Source of the DNA: Streptomyces humidus | GTDB taxonomy: Bacteria > Actinomycetota > Actinomycetes > Streptomycetales > Streptomycetaceae | Direction of reading: 5' to 3' | NCBI RefSeq assembly: GCF_014649655.1 | Contig: NZ_BMTL01000033.1 | Location: 1 to 64,000 of the forward strand | Length of the DNA: 64,000 bases | Shown: positions 54,901 to 61,187 of the stretch, in pieces | Numbering within the stretch: the stretch's first letter is position 1 | Layout: each line of letters begins with the position of its first letter | Program-made: the position numbers and the translations under genes | Notes under the pieces: model-generated | Database searches by the model: none | Seen by the model: only the letters and a program-made list of their open reading frames with translations | Told to the model about the DNA's origin: nothing

Positions 54901-57345
54901 GGTGATCTCGTCGGGCAGCCCGGCGAGTTGCTCGCGCCAGTACCGCAACTGCTCGTTCAGGAGGCCGGCCGGGTCGTTCTCGTCGCCGAGCAGCGCACGC
55001 TGCCAGAGCGTGTGGTCGGCGTACTGGACCGGGAGCGGCGGCCACTGCGGCGCCGTGCCGTCGCGCCGCGCCGCGTATGCGGTGACCAGGTCGCGGGCCA
55101 GCGGCGCCCCGGACCAGCCGTCACCGGCGATGTGGTGGATGACGAGCGTCAGCACGGACTCGTCGGGGCCGAGGACGAGCAGTTCGGCCCGGACGGGGAG
55201 CTCCCGTGCCAGGTCGAACGCGTACCGGGCGGACCGGCGCAGTTCCTCGTCCAGGTCCGCCGGGTCGATCCGGCGGACGGGCAGGTCCGGGCGTACCTCG
55301 TCGGGGTCGGTGATCTGCTGGTACGGCTGTCCGCCGGTCTCGGGGAAGAGGGTGCGCAGCGGTTCGTGGCGCCGGACGACGTCGGCCAGGGCCGCCGCGA
55401 GCGCGGCGGTGTCGACGGCGCCGGTCAGGTGGAGGGCGAGCGGCATGTTGTAGGTCGCCGACGGGCCTTCGAGCCGGTGCAGGAACCACAGGCGTGCCTG
55501 TGCGAAGGACAGCGGGATCCGCTCCGGCCGTGGCAGCGGGGTCAGCTCCGCGCGGGCCGGCCCGGCCTCCTGCCGCTGGAGGTGTGCGGCGAGGCCCGCC
55601 GGGGTCGGCCTCTCGAAGAAGTCACGCATGTCGACGTCGAGGCCGAGGGCGCCCCGGATCCGGCCGATGAGCCGGCCGGCCAGCAAGGAGTGTCCGCCCA
55701 GGTCGAAGAAGTCGTCGTCGAATCCGGTCTGCGGCAGTTGGAGGATCTCGGCGAACAGCGTGCGGAGCATGTCCTCCAGCGGGCTGCGCGCGGTCCTTCG
55801 GAGCCCGGCCGGGATGTGGCGGGGGTCGGGGAGGGAGTCGCGGTCGACCTTGCCGTTCGGGGTCAGCGGCAGGCTGTCGAGGGGCACGACGCTCGCCGGG
55901 ACGAGGGACGGCGGCAGTGTGGCGCGCAGTTCGTCGCGCAGTCCAGCCACGCTCGTCGTGCCGGCCGGGGACGGCACCACGTAGGCGACGAGGCGCGGTT
56001 CGCCGTGGGGGTCGGCGCGTACCGCGACGGCCGCGTCCACGATGTCGGCACGCCGCCGCAGCACCGCCTCGAGCTCGCCGGGCTCGACCCGGGCGCCCCG
56101 GATCTTGACCTGGTCGTCGGCGCGGCGCAGGAACTCCAGCTGTCCGTCCGGGTGGCGCACGCCGACGTCTCCGGTGCGGTACATCCGCGCACCGGGCGGC
56201 CCGTAGGGGTCGGGGAGGAAGCGGGTGGCGGTCAGGCCGGGGCGACGCAGGTATCCGCGTGCCACGTTGGCGCCCGCGACGTACAGCTCGCCCGGCTGCC
56301 CCGGCGCGAGGTGCGTGAGCGCGTCGTCCAGGACGTGCACGCGGGTGTGCTCGATGGGGGTGCCGATCAGGGCGGGGGCGCCGGTCAGCGGTGCGGTGAG
56401 GGTGGCGGCGACGGTGGTCTCGGTGGCGCCGTAGCCGTTGATCAGCCGGCGTCCCGTCGACCAGCGGCGTACCAGCTCGGGCGGGCAGGTCTCGCCGCCG
56501 ATGTGCACGGTGTTCAGGTCGGGCAGCCGGTTCTCGGCGTCCTGCGGCAGTGAGGCCAGCAGCGGTACCGGGAGCGTGACGCAGGTGATCCGCTCCTCGC
56601 GCAGCACCCGGAGCAGGTCGTCGCCCACGAGTTGCCCGGCGCGGGGGACGACCAGGGTGCCGCCGGTGGCCACGGCGGTGAGCAGCTCCCAGATCGCCAC
56701 GTCGAAGCCGAGCGAGGCCAGTTGCAGCACACGCGGGGTGTCGCCGGGGGCGTACTGGCCGGCCACGGTGCGGGCGAGGTTGACGGCGCTGCCGTGGCTG
56801 ACGCCGACGCCCTTGGGTGTGCCGGTGGAGCCGGAGGTGTAGATGACGTACGCGAGGTGGTCCGCGGTGAGCGCGTGGGCCCGGTCGTCGTCGCCGGGGT
56901 CGTCCTCGGGGCAGGCGGCCCACTCGGCGACGAGGGACCGGTCGCCGATGTCGACCGCCCCGGGGAAGCCGGTGCCCGTGCCGTCGGTCAGGACCAGGCT
57001 GGGCGTGGCGTCGCCCAGCAGGTATCCGATCCGCTCCGCCGGCAGGACCGGGTCGAGCGGCAGATAGACGGCGCCCGCCTTGAGCGTGCCGAGCAGCGCG
57101 GCGATCTGGTCGAGGCCGCGCGGGAGGGCGACGCCCACCGTCCGCTCGGGCCCGACGCCCCGCCCGATCAGCCACCACGCGACGCGGTTGGCTGCCGCGT
57201 TCAGCTCCCGGTACGACCACGAACGGCTGCCGTCGGTGATCGCCGGCGCGTCGGGGTGCGCCTCGACCGTGGACTCGTACAGCCGGACGATCGTGTGCCG
57301 CGCGCCGGGCAGTCGAGTGGCGGCCGCTACATCAGCAGAGCTCAT
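39964..57345 (-). CDS. Five-module non-ribosomal peptide synthetase with two N-methylation domains and terminal thioesterase
   Basis: About 5,790 aa. Domain order with window positions: module 1 A (57300-55830), T (LGGHSLL near 55690); module 2 C (HHIAGDGWS near 55125), A interrupted by an N-methyltransferase (MT about 52770-52040; VLEIGAGSGLLM), T (51390); module 3 C (50835), A, T (48275); module 4 C (47720), A with MT (about 45450-44700), T (44090); module 5 C (43530), A, T (40925); thioesterase (about 40770-39970) with GQSFGG Ser near 40530 and His in VPTGHSTIM. There is no epimerase and no starter C. Start at ATG 57345 has GGAAGTGAG upstream; an ATG at 57357 lacks one. Release is probably by cyclisation of a pentapeptide with two N-methyl residues. 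Specificity residues read by eye (GrsA 235-331 positions) are: DVWTHGGVA, DALHSGAVA, DALFVGLVA, DALLIGAVV, DAMVLGVVA. I make no confident substrate call from them. Confidence 0.95.
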   Translation of the reverse strand: MSSADVAAATRLPGARHTIVRLYESTVEAHPDAPAITDGSRSWSYRELNAAANRVAWWLIGRGVGPERTVGVALPRGLDQIAALLGTLKAGAVYLPLDPVLPAERIGYLLGDATPSLVLTDGTGTGFPGAVDIGDRSLVAEWAACPEDDPGDDDRAHALTADHLAYVIYTSGSTGTPKGVGVSHGSAVNLARTVAGQYAPGDTPRVLQLASLGFDVAIWELLTAVATGGTLVVPRAGQLVGDDLLRVLREERITCVTLPVPLLASLPQDAENRLPDLNTVHIGGETCPPELVRRWSTGRRLINGYGATETTVAATLTAPLTGAPALIGTPIEHTRVHVLDDALTHLAPGQPGELYVAGANVARGYLRRPGLTATRFLPDPYGPPGARMYRTGDVGVRHPDGQLEFLRRADDQVKIRGARVEPGELEAVLRRRADIVDAAVAVRADPHGEPRLVAYVVPSPAGTTSVAGLRDELRATLPPSLVPASVVPLDSLPLTPNGKVDRDSLPDPRHIPAGLRRTARSPLEDMLRTLFAEILQLPQTGFDDDFFDLGGHSLLAGRLIGRIRGALGLDVDMRDFFERPTPAGLAAHLQRQEAGPARAELTPLPRPERIPLSFAQARLWFLHRLEGPSATYNMPLALHLTGAVDTAALAAALADVVRRHEPLRTLFPETGGQPYQQITDPDEVRPDLPVRRIDPADLDEELRRSARYAFDLARELPVRAELLVLGPDESVLTLVIHHIAGDGWSGAPLARDLVTAYAARRDGTAPQWPPLPVQYADHTLWQRALLGDENDPAGLLNEQLRYWREQLAGLPDEITVPGDRPRPAVATYRGGVVPVTLDAELHAAVTELARGNGATVYMVLQATLAALLTRLGAGTDIAIGAGVAGRSEPALDDLVGLFVNMLVLRTDTSGSPGFAELLDRVRDTSLAAYSRQDIPFEQLVESLNPHRRAGRQSLFQVALVLQNNTSVPFDLPGLRVRAETVPTGTARFDLSLSVTESTTPDGAPAGIGGTVEYAADLYDRPTVQAVVERWIQLIRQVVADPGRRIDTLDVTTPDDASRLAGWRRYDGDVEPLTFSDLFERQAEATPGAVAVSDGADTWTYAELNRHANRIAGRLIDRGIGPEDLVGVAMPRSARLVAALLGVLKAGAAYVPVDLVFPAGRNRHVITDSAPRLVLTSRAGAEDLPGDLTCDLVMVDEDGFLHGRPGRDDNPTDHDRVRPVDVDNPAYVIYTSGSTGRPKGVVVTHRGLAAFAETLRQRCAADRDSRVLQLSSPSVDASVLEMVWAFSSGARLVIAGRHRLAGDELAQALTEHRITHAHIPPSALSTLAPETAGRLPEFRMLSVGAEACPPELVELWLPGRRFVNAYGPTECTVAASHTFPLAEARAPIGKPVLDAELHVLDETLRPAAPGVPGELYIGGAGLARGYLGRSGLTASRFVANPFGAPGARMYRTGDVVRWNADGELEYLGRSDEQVKIRGFRVEPGEIERVLVSQPSVERAVVVPRRDRSGAVSLAAYTVLAAEATSEGFDDQLSEWNDLYDQVYTGFSGDAGNDFVGWNSSFTGGPIPVEEMRAWQRAAVDAVLRFGPGRVLEIGAGSGLLMSPLADEVEEYWGTDLSQVSTDRLREFARGRGWDHVRLSCQAAHDLSGLPRRRFDTVVVNSVVQYFPSADYLRDVLTRVMDLLADGGRVIVGDVRHYGLLRVFQTAVHDFRGTPGARAAVERAIAVEKELLLAPEFFTSFEHPALSGVEVSLKAGGASTELSGYRYEVVLHTAPARRLADLPELVWGRDITDVDQLTGPARVTQIPNPRLAGGIAAIRALDGADAVPTPPGPELEPETVRRWAAARGMRAVPTWSSRRWNTYDVVLTDAAEAEPLDGVYRPAEGVEQANVPAVARTVGELVSELRSTLKGLLPDYMVPATINPIERIPVTPNGKIDRRALPDPEVIVPDGRRPRTPQEQILCELFADILGLERVGVDDSFFDLGGHSLLATRLTSRIRSVLGVEVLLRQIFAAPSPAELAVVLGEGEGRVQVALERVPRPEVLPLSSAQRRLWFLHRLEGPSATYNSPLAIRLSGALDVVALRAALGDVVGRHEALRTVFAESDGVPCQRIVETVEVALPVREVSEGDLPGALREAARHAFDLSREIPLRAELFTTGHDSWVLLLVVHHIAADGWSSGPLARDLTTAYAGRRAGRAPSWRPLPVQYADYTLWQRRILGDESDPDSVIGRQLDYWRGQLAGLPEQVTLPADRVRPQSASYAGDVCMFRVDTELHAGLVALARRSGATLFMVLQAALAAVLTRSGAGTDVPIGSPVAGRTDEALDDLVGFFVNTLVLRTDTSGNPGFDELLRRVRDTSLAAYAHQDVPFEFLVEKLNPQRSTAHSPLFQVLLAFQNNPETGFGLPGLRTRMEGVSTGLSRVDLFISLAEQQDSDHSDHSDGAAGVVGAVEYATDLYDAATIEAFIGRWLRFLAAVARDQEQRIGSVDLLLDGERDLLTSWAYTEPTVRPATLTQLFERRVAATPDATAVVEGESSWSYAQLNAHANRVAWHLIGRGVGAEDVVGVLMPRSATQIAVLLGIGKAGAAYLPIDPAYPQARVEHLLRDAGPALVIDGSDLFEDRPEDDPADRDRVRPVDVDNPAYVIYTSGSTGLPKGVVVTHRGLAALAAGTGERTGVDSDSRVLLLASPSFDASVLELMMAVGAGAALVVAREMRPAGEELAGLLAGAGVSHAFVPPSVLATLPEGAARGLSGLRSLVVGGEACSAELVRRWSVGRRMTNLYGPTETTVAASVSRPLSGGAHPIGAPLAGTRVYVLDGGLGLAPRGSRGELYIAGAGVARGYLGRFGLTASRFVADPYGPPGSRMYRTGDVVRWNADGELEYLGRSDDQVKIRGIRVEPGETEAALAAHPDVARAVVVVRRDRRGEPALIGYMVPARPGADPGTVREDLSRLLPDHLVPAALVALPEFPLTPNGKLDHEALPEPEFETSGGRDPRTPEEEILCGLFAEILGADRVGVEDSFFDLGGHSLLGTRLISRIRAELGIEVRLLTLFEASTPAALARAILEANSPARGPLVPAPRPQVLPLSFAQQRLWFLHKLEGPSPTYNMPLTLRLTGPLRAPALREALADVIARHEALRTVFAEHDGEPCQRILDMAEVTVPLPVREADGAALDEAVRDAARHRFDLAAEIPLRASLFAVGHDEWVLMLVLHHIVADGWSLRPLARDLATAYAAREAGRAPDWSPLPVQYADYSLWHRELLGDDTDPGSEFGRQLAFWRERLAGLPEQVTLPSDRPRPAVAGYRGDVSTFQVDAALHAELTALARQTGSTLFMVLQTALSALLTRSGAGTDVVVGAGVAGRTDEQLDDLVGFFVNMVVLRTDTSDDPAFTELLQRVRDTSLAAYAHQDIPFEYLVEKINPLRSASHQSLFQIAMVLQNNAEADFTLSDLRVRQEGQGTGTSRFDLSLSITETTSADGGAAGLTGVVEFSTDLYDRSTIEAFTARWVRVLRAMVVAPGSRLSEVDLLGVEERVRLLEEWGSAGADVDAVTLAELFGRRVAVAPDAVAVVEGEVSWSYARLNAYANRVAWYLIGRGVGAEDVVGVVLPRGVGQIAAVLGVGKAGAAFLPVDPSYPRARVEYLLRDAAPVVVIGGSEVFEGLPEHDPGDGDRVRAVGVDHPAYVIYTSGSTGLPKGVVVTHRGLTSLAATLRQRCAADGDSRIMQFSSPGFDAAVLELVWALDSGAALVIASADRLAGEELARALAEHRITHALIPPSVLSTLPPEAPRTLTGFRTLIVGAEACPPELLRAWSPGRRMVNAYGPTESTVVASQTGDLNEPPVPIGTPALNTRLYVLDESLGLVAPGVPGELYIAGEGLARGYGRRPALTASRFLADPYGPAGTRMYRTGDLVRWNADGQLEYLGRTDEQVKIRGFRVEPGEVERVLAAQSSVARAVVVPRQDHSGALSLAAYVVPADGATTADVDEQLDDWRSVYHEVYRGLPREPGADFEGWNSSFTGAPIPIDQMREWQRSAVDQVARFGPRRVLEIGAGSGLVMIPLVERTEEYWATDFSAAAVDRLREYAREQHWEHVHLRCRPAHDVSELPRAHFDTIVLNSVVQYFPSADYLRDVLGKAVDLLADGGRIIVGDVRHHGLLRALHTAVQRFRHPGSRASAVDHAVSVEKELLLAPEFFTAFRHPRLTGVEVLLKRGDADNELTAYRYEVVLHTAAARPVGDLPELLWGRDVTDLDELTAPARVTGIPNPRLADPADPRLHPERIRRWAAGHGWRAVPTWSQRSRDTYDAVLLPDTGDDAPLADVYRPGSPEAVANVPSLARNAGEFVSGLRAAVKALLPDHMVPATITPIERIPLTPNGKIDRRALPEPEVMTTGAEDRGPRNPYEEILCELFADLLGLPRVDVDDGFFDLGGHSLLATRLTSRIRAVLGIEAPLRQVFAASSPARLAAVLAQGADPDGTVPALVPGPRPEALPLSFAQRRLWFLHKLEGPSATYNSPLAIRLSGPLDVAALRSALGDVVARHEALRTVFAERRGVPHQRILDAGDIDLPVCEVSEDDLPRVLGEASRHAFDLAREIPLRARLFTTGPDERVLLLVVHHIAADGWSLRPLTRDLTTAYEERAAGRAPSWAPLPVQYADYALWQRRMLGDDTDPDSRISRQLAHWRERLAGLPRLVTLPTDRPRPEEAGHQGATLTRTLDADLHQALRALARRNGATLFMTLQAALGAQLTRSGAGTDIPVGAPIAGRVDEALDDLIGFFVNTLVLRVDTSGAPSFVQLLERVRDAGLAAYAHQDIPFDHLVEKLNPDRSPAHHPLFQVQLALQNTPEAEFELAGLTARPQLDGVETGVARVDLTVNAVETFDDRGAPAGLVLAVEYATGLYDRATIDGFLDAFGTLLREVADSPHQPIGGLDVTSGAEVKGAEPVPGTLPWLFETWATADPSAIAVTDGATDLTYAELNSRANRMARALIDRGVGPEDLVAVLLPRGVPQVVTVLAIAKSGAAYLPVDPAYPADRVAYLCADARPGLVVTDASGAARLGARQPVFDIDDPATAERRESLPDTNPTDRDRSAALGPHHPAYVIYTSGSTGRPKGAVITHAGLADAAEAWRDRWGFGPGSRVLQLSSPGFDASVMDLVVTFAAHGTLVLPEPGLLAGEALARVLAEQRITHLVTLPSVLASLPADAPGRLTELRGLLLGGEVLTPGLAARWSPGRRMVNVYGQTETTVACTMTDPLNVADGAPVTVGRPNPGMRVYVLDEALRTVPPGTEGELYVAGPAVGRGYLHRPGLTAGRFVADPYGPAGSRMYRTGDIGRLNHTFELEYVGRTDDQVKIRGMRVEPGEVEAALAKHPAVARAAVAVRADRQGDAALFGYVVPARPDADVTGVREDLRRSLPEHLVPAAVMAVVDFPLTPNGKVDREALPTPPVAAPMGRGPRTPQEEILCGLFAEVLNLGQIGVEDNFFDLGGHSLLANQLIARIAEVMGTEVPIRAFFAGPTVAQLAAHLGSDGADRAFDVLLPLRTGGTLPPLFCVHPGAAICWSYSDLLLRLSPDFPVYGLQSRALSHPDELPETLIEVADHCIEEMRQVQKTGPYYLLGQSFGGVVAHAMAARLEAAGEQVGLIVALDSEPARPLTEEEQQQVVEATAKVYTGILEVLGIDPESLPSGKLTFAQFSELARTTNTVLGNVAEDEFQLLMEILHRNITIATRHRPERVDADMLIFGATEERERVLDPEVWRDFVAGEITYHPVPTGHSTIMTPEALGVIGPVLEEHLRAVIARNATTKEEN

Positions 57346-57463
57346 GCTCACTTCCATCGGGTCGTCGGGGCGGCGGATCGTGCTCAGGAACCGTCGTGCT
57401 CAGGAGAGGGCGCGCTCAGGAACAGCGGCGCTCAGGAGCGGTCGCGTTCAGGGACGGTCGCGT

Positions 57464-58258
57464 TCAGAGACGGTCGAACCGGCCGCGGTCGATCTGGAGC
57501 GGCGTGTGGTCGCGGCCGACGAGGTGCTCGGGGCGCGGGGCGCCGACCGGGGTCGGCGCGGCCGACACCGGGTTGTAGGTGAGGATCAGCAGGCGGCGGG
57601 CGAAGGGGGAGACATTGGTTCCGGAGCCGTGGACGATCTGCGGGCTGAACAGCAGTACGCCGCCCCGCGCTCCCTTGGGGCTGACCATCTCGTGCTGCTT
57701 GACCAGGCCGGCGAGTTCGACGGGGGTCAGCGCGTACTCGTGCGGGTCGATGTGGCCGGCGCCGTGGTCCCGCGCGGACGCGGCGCGTTCCAGCGTGCCC
57801 AGCCGGTGCGAGCCGCGCAGGAAGATCACCGGGCCGTTGAACTCGGTGACGTCGTCGAGGAAGAGCGCGACGTTGACCTGTGAGGCGGCCCGCATGTTGT
57901 CGGCGTCGCGCCAGACGATGTAGTCCTGGTGCCACGCCCACTCCTCGCCGCCGAACGCCTGCTTGGAGTTGACCTTCATCTGGTGGACGTAGAGGTCGTC
58001 GTCGGCGATCTGCCGGGCCGGGCCGAGCAGCCGCTCGGAGCGCACCAGCCGTTCGAAGACGGGATGGCGGGTGTGCGAGGCGTAGATCGACCGGGGGGTG
58101 ACGCCGTCGTTCTCGGTGATCAGCCGTGGGCCGGGCACGCGCTGGTCCTCGGCCAGCGCGAGACACAGGGTCTCGATCTCCTCGCCGGAGAACGTGTTCT
58201 CCAGCAGGACGAATCCGTCGTTGCGGTAGCTCGCGAGTTGTTCCTCGGTCAGTGTCAT
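57464..58258 (-). CDS. Fe(II)/2-oxoglutarate hydroxylase (PhyH family, GriE/EctD-like)
   Basis: A 264-aa non-heme oxygenase. Metal ligands are His and Asp in EEWAWHQDYIVWRDADN and His in FSPQIVHGSGTN; 2-oxoglutarate Arg is in SPFARRLLILTYNPV. Other segments (IYASHTRHPVFERLVRSERL, LDDVTEFNGPVIFLRGSHRL, MVSPKGARGGVLLF) closely resemble the free-leucine 5-hydroxylase GriE of griselimycin biosynthesis and ectoine hydroxylase EctD. ATG 58258 has GGAGAAAG upstream. It lies directly upstream of the NRPS. I infer hydroxylation of leucine to 5-hydroxyleucine for an N-methylating module; another aliphatic amino acid remains possible. Confidence 0.85.
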   Translation of the reverse strand: MTLTEEQLASYRNDGFVLLENTFSGEEIETLCLALAEDQRVPGPRLITENDGVTPRSIYASHTRHPVFERLVRSERLLGPARQIADDDLYVHQMKVNSKQAFGGEEWAWHQDYIVWRDADNMRAASQVNVALFLDDVTEFNGPVIFLRGSHRLGTLERAASARDHGAGHIDPHEYALTPVELAGLVKQHEMVSPKGARGGVLLFSPQIVHGSGTNVSPFARRLLILTYNPVSAAPTPVGAPRPEHLVGRDHTPLQIDRGRFDRL

Positions 58259-58336
58259 GGCTTTCTCCGCGTGGACCTGGTCGGCAGGACGTGGTGACCG
58301 ACGATCGCGTCAGGTGCGGCGACCCGTGGTGTCGGA

Positions 58337-59524
58337 TCAGTGGTGACGGAAGGCGATGTGCAGGGAACGCGGACCGGCGACGCCGGGCGTGTCGTAGTAG
58401 TCGACGGAGGTGTCCGTCACCTCGAACCGGCTGAACCGGTCGAGCATCGCCTCCAGCGCGATGCCCAGTTCGAGGCGGGCCAGCGGGGCGCCCAGGCAGT
58501 AGTGGACGCCATGGCCGAACCCCAGATGTCTGCGGGCGTCACGGTGGACGTCGAACCGGTCGGCGTCGGTGAAGTGCTGTTCGTCGCGGTTGCCGGAGAT
58601 GAACGACAGCGACACGAACTGGCCCGCCGACAGCCGCTCGGCGCCGACCGTGACCGGGCGGGTGGTGACCCGCATGTTGCTGACGATCACCGGCCGGTAT
58701 CGGAGGGTCTCCTCGACGGCCCCCGGGATCAGTGCCCGGTCGGCGCGTATCCGCGCCTCCGCGGCGGGGTGCTCGTCGAGTGTCAGGACGATGTTCGCCA
58801 GCAGCAGCGTGGTCGTCACATGGCCGGCGAGCAGGAGGAGGTTGGCGAAGTTGACCACCTCCTCCTCGGTGAGCCGCTCGCCGTCGACCTCGGCCCGGCA
58901 GAGACGGCTGATCAGATCGTCCTGGGGGTCGGCCCGGCGCCGCCGGCAGTGGACCCTCAGATGGTCCAGCAGTTCCTTCTGGGTGTCCGTGACGCGTCTG
59001 CGGGCCGCCTCGTCCGTCAGGTCGCTCCTGTCGAAGGAGAGCAGGCGCTGTGCCCAGTCGCGGAACAGCTCCCCCTCCTCCTCCGGCAGACCGAGCAGCT
59101 CGGCGATCACCAGGACGGGCAGAGGATCGGAGAGATCGGCGACGACGTCCATCTCGCCGCGGTCGGCGACGGCGTCGAGCAGGCGATCCGTGACGGCGGT
59201 GATCCTGGGCCGCAGGCCCGCGACCGCGCGGGCCGTGAACGCGCGGCTGACCAGATCGCGCACCAGGCGGTGCCGGGGCGGATCCATCGCCGTCAGATTG
59301 CCCGCGGTGAGATCGCCGGTGCCCATCTCCCCGGGCAGATAGCGCCACAGCTCCGACGAGAAGGCGGCCGGGTCGGCGGTGGCCCGTGTGATGTCACTGT
59401 GCCGGTACAGGGTCCACACCCGGGTGAGGGGATCGCGGTGCACCGGGTGGTGCGTCCGCATGTCCCGCAGCCACCGGTGCAGCGAGCGTCCTCCGTCGAG
59501 CGAGTACGCCGGGGCCGTCAGCAC
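58337..59524 (-). CDS. Cytochrome P450 (first)
   Basis: A 395-aa soluble class I bacterial P450. I helix LLLLAGHVTTTLLLAN (AG-x-x-T oxygen-activation motif), K helix EETLRYRPV (E-x-x-R), heme loop GFGHGVHYCLGAPLARLELG with the thiolate Cys. Start GTG 59524. It is 78 bases upstream of the hydroxylase gene on the same strand, so it probably heads the NRPS operon. It needs ferredoxin partners not encoded here. Candidate reactions are beta-hydroxylation of a carrier-bound residue or epoxidation of the prenyl group, as known in cyclomarin-type pathways; which one is not decidable from sequence. Confidence 0.9.
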   Translation of the reverse strand: MLTAPAYSLDGGRSLHRWLRDMRTHHPVHRDPLTRVWTLYRHSDITRATADPAAFSSELWRYLPGEMGTGDLTAGNLTAMDPPRHRLVRDLVSRAFTARAVAGLRPRITAVTDRLLDAVADRGEMDVVADLSDPLPVLVIAELLGLPEEEGELFRDWAQRLLSFDRSDLTDEAARRRVTDTQKELLDHLRVHCRRRRADPQDDLISRLCRAEVDGERLTEEEVVNFANLLLLAGHVTTTLLLANIVLTLDEHPAAEARIRADRALIPGAVEETLRYRPVIVSNMRVTTRPVTVGAERLSAGQFVSLSFISGNRDEQHFTDADRFDVHRDARRHLGFGHGVHYCLGAPLARLELGIALEAMLDRFSRFEVTDTSVDYYDTPGVAGPRSLHIAFRHH

Positions 59525-59795
59525 GCCGGTTCACCGCATACGCGTGCAGGCGCCGATTCACCGCATACGCACATGTGCGCCGAAGATCCGTCCACGCTCA
59601 CACCGCCCCCGTCGTGCTTTCGGAAGATCTTCGGCAATCCTTCGCGACGACGGTCCCTCACCGCACCAGGGGAGCACCCCAGAAGAACCCCAGGAACGAG
59701 CCGATCCGGACGCTGCGTAGTCCAGGGTTGCGGCTGGGGGCCCGGACACGCAGGGTGGGCGCAGCGAGCGCATCCGGTGCATACGGAGGGCATCC
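59525..59795. promoter_or_regulatory. Divergent promoter region with a 14-bp direct repeat
   Basis: Between the divergent P450 genes. TTCACCGCATACGC occurs at 59530-59543 and 59557-59570, with starts 27 bases apart (nearly the same helix face). The left copy lies just before the P450 start codon at 59524 and overlaps where its ribosome-binding site should be. CGCATACG-like words recur (GCATACGGAG at 59780). It is a good candidate for the main control region of the NRPS operon. No sigma-factor consensus is clear. Confidence 0.5.
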
Positions 59796-61109
59796 GTGAG
59801 TGGTCACCCTGTCAGCGGTCAGCAGCAGCCCGACGTACACGCAGCACCCCCCGACGTGCTCACCGACCCGCACGCCGTGTACGCGCACATGCGGGAGCAG
59901 GCGGCCGCCTGTCCCATGCGCTCGCTCGACGGGTCGTTGATGTGGGTGGTCGGACGCCATGAGGGCGTGCGGTCGGTGCTCGCCGACCCCCGGTTCGCGA
60001 ACGATCCGGCCTCGGCCGGCGCGCCGCTGATGCAGGTCGACGCGATGCGGAACCTCGGTCTCGCCGAGGAGCTCATCCCGTATCTCGCCGACACCCTCCT
60101 CGACAACGACGGGGCGGTGCACAGCCGGTTGCGGCGGCTGGTGGCGCCCGCGTTCAGCGCGCGGCGGCTCCTCGCCCTCCGTCCGCGTATCGAGCGGCTC
60201 ACGGACGACCTCCTGGACGAGATGGCGGCACACGCCGAGGACGGAGTCGTCGACTTCCTCGGCCGGTTCGCCTATCCGCTGCCCATCACGGTGATCTGTG
60301 AACTCGTCGGCGTGCCGATGTCCGACCGGCCCGCCTGGCTGCGCTGGACCCACGCCCTGTCGTTCGAGCAGGAGAAGCTGGGCGAGACGCTCGGACCGCT
60401 CGTGGACCACACCCGGGCGCTGGTCGAGAGTCGCCGGGCCCGGCCGGCGGACGACCTGATCAGCGAGCTGATCCGGGCGCAGGACGGCGACCGTCTCACC
60501 GACCGGGAACTGGTCACGATGGTGCTCAGCCTGGTCATCGCCGGACACGACACCACGGCCAACTTCCTCGCCAACAGCGTCTGGGCGCTGCTGACCCACC
60601 CCGAACAGCTGGCGCTGCTGCGCGCCGACCCGGAGCTGACGCCGCAGGCGGTGCACGAGTTGCTGCGCTGGTGCGGGCCCGTCCTGGTGTCGCGGCTGCG
60701 GTACGTCACCGAGGACGCCGACGTCGGCTGGGCGTCGTTCCAGGCGGGGGACGCGGTGATGGCCGCGCTGAGCGGCGCCAATCACGACCCTCGGGAGTTC
60801 CCGGACCCGGAGCGCCTGGACATCACCCGTCGGCATCGCACCCGCGGGGAGGCGCATGTGTCCTTCGGCGCCGGCCCGCACTACTGCCTCGGCGCCGGCC
60901 TGGCCCGCCATCAGTCCGAGATCGCCTTGCGCCGACTGCTCGCCCGCTGGCCCTCCCTGTCCATGGCCGTGAGCCCCGAGGAGCTGAACTGGCAGCCGGT
61001 GTCGGGCATGCGCAAGCTGGAACGCCTGCCGCTGCGGCTGGACGGAGCCCGGCCGGCAGGGCCTCCCCTCCACCGTGACCGCCCCGGGCCGGACGGCGCA
61101 TCCGCCTGA
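59796..61109 (+). CDS. Cytochrome P450 (second)
   Basis: A 437-aa P450 starting at GTG 59796 with an excellent GGAGGG. I helix LSLVIAGHDTTANFLANSVW, K helix HELLRWCGPVLVSRLR, heme loop VSFGAGPHYCLGAGLARHQS. The C-terminus carries about 25 extra Pro/Arg-rich residues. It is transcribed alone, divergent from the first P450. Its place in the cluster suggests peptide tailoring; the specific reaction is unknown. Confidence 0.9.
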   Translation: MSGHPVSGQQQPDVHAAPPDVLTDPHAVYAHMREQAAACPMRSLDGSLMWVVGRHEGVRSVLADPRFANDPASAGAPLMQVDAMRNLGLAEELIPYLADTLLDNDGAVHSRLRRLVAPAFSARRLLALRPRIERLTDDLLDEMAAHAEDGVVDFLGRFAYPLPITVICELVGVPMSDRPAWLRWTHALSFEQEKLGETLGPLVDHTRALVESRRARPADDLISELIRAQDGDRLTDRELVTMVLSLVIAGHDTTANFLANSVWALLTHPEQLALLRADPELTPQAVHELLRWCGPVLVSRLRYVTEDADVGWASFQAGDAVMAALSGANHDPREFPDPERLDITRRHRTRGEAHVSFGAGPHYCLGAGLARHQSEIALRRLLARWPSLSMAVSPEELNWQPVSGMRKLERLPLRLDGARPAGPPLHRDRPGPDGASA

Positions 61110-61130
61110 CGGCGAGGCCTCCTGCCCGGC

Positions 61131-61148
61131 GGCACACCCGTGTGCCGG
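61131..61148 (+). terminator. Possible terminator between convergent genes
   Basis: CGGCACAC-CC-GTGTGCCG (61131-61148) is an 8-bp dyad with a very small loop, about 20 bases past the P450 stop. It is short and lacks a U-tract, so it is weak. Confidence 0.4.
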
Positions 61149-61187
61149 TGAGGGCGCGGCCGAGGGCGCCGGCGCCGCCACCTGGTC

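Noticed and set aside
39964..57345. Epimerisation domains giving D-residues
   Set aside because: No E domain (second HHxxxDG-type domain after a T domain) is found; each T domain is followed directly by a C domain or the thioesterase.
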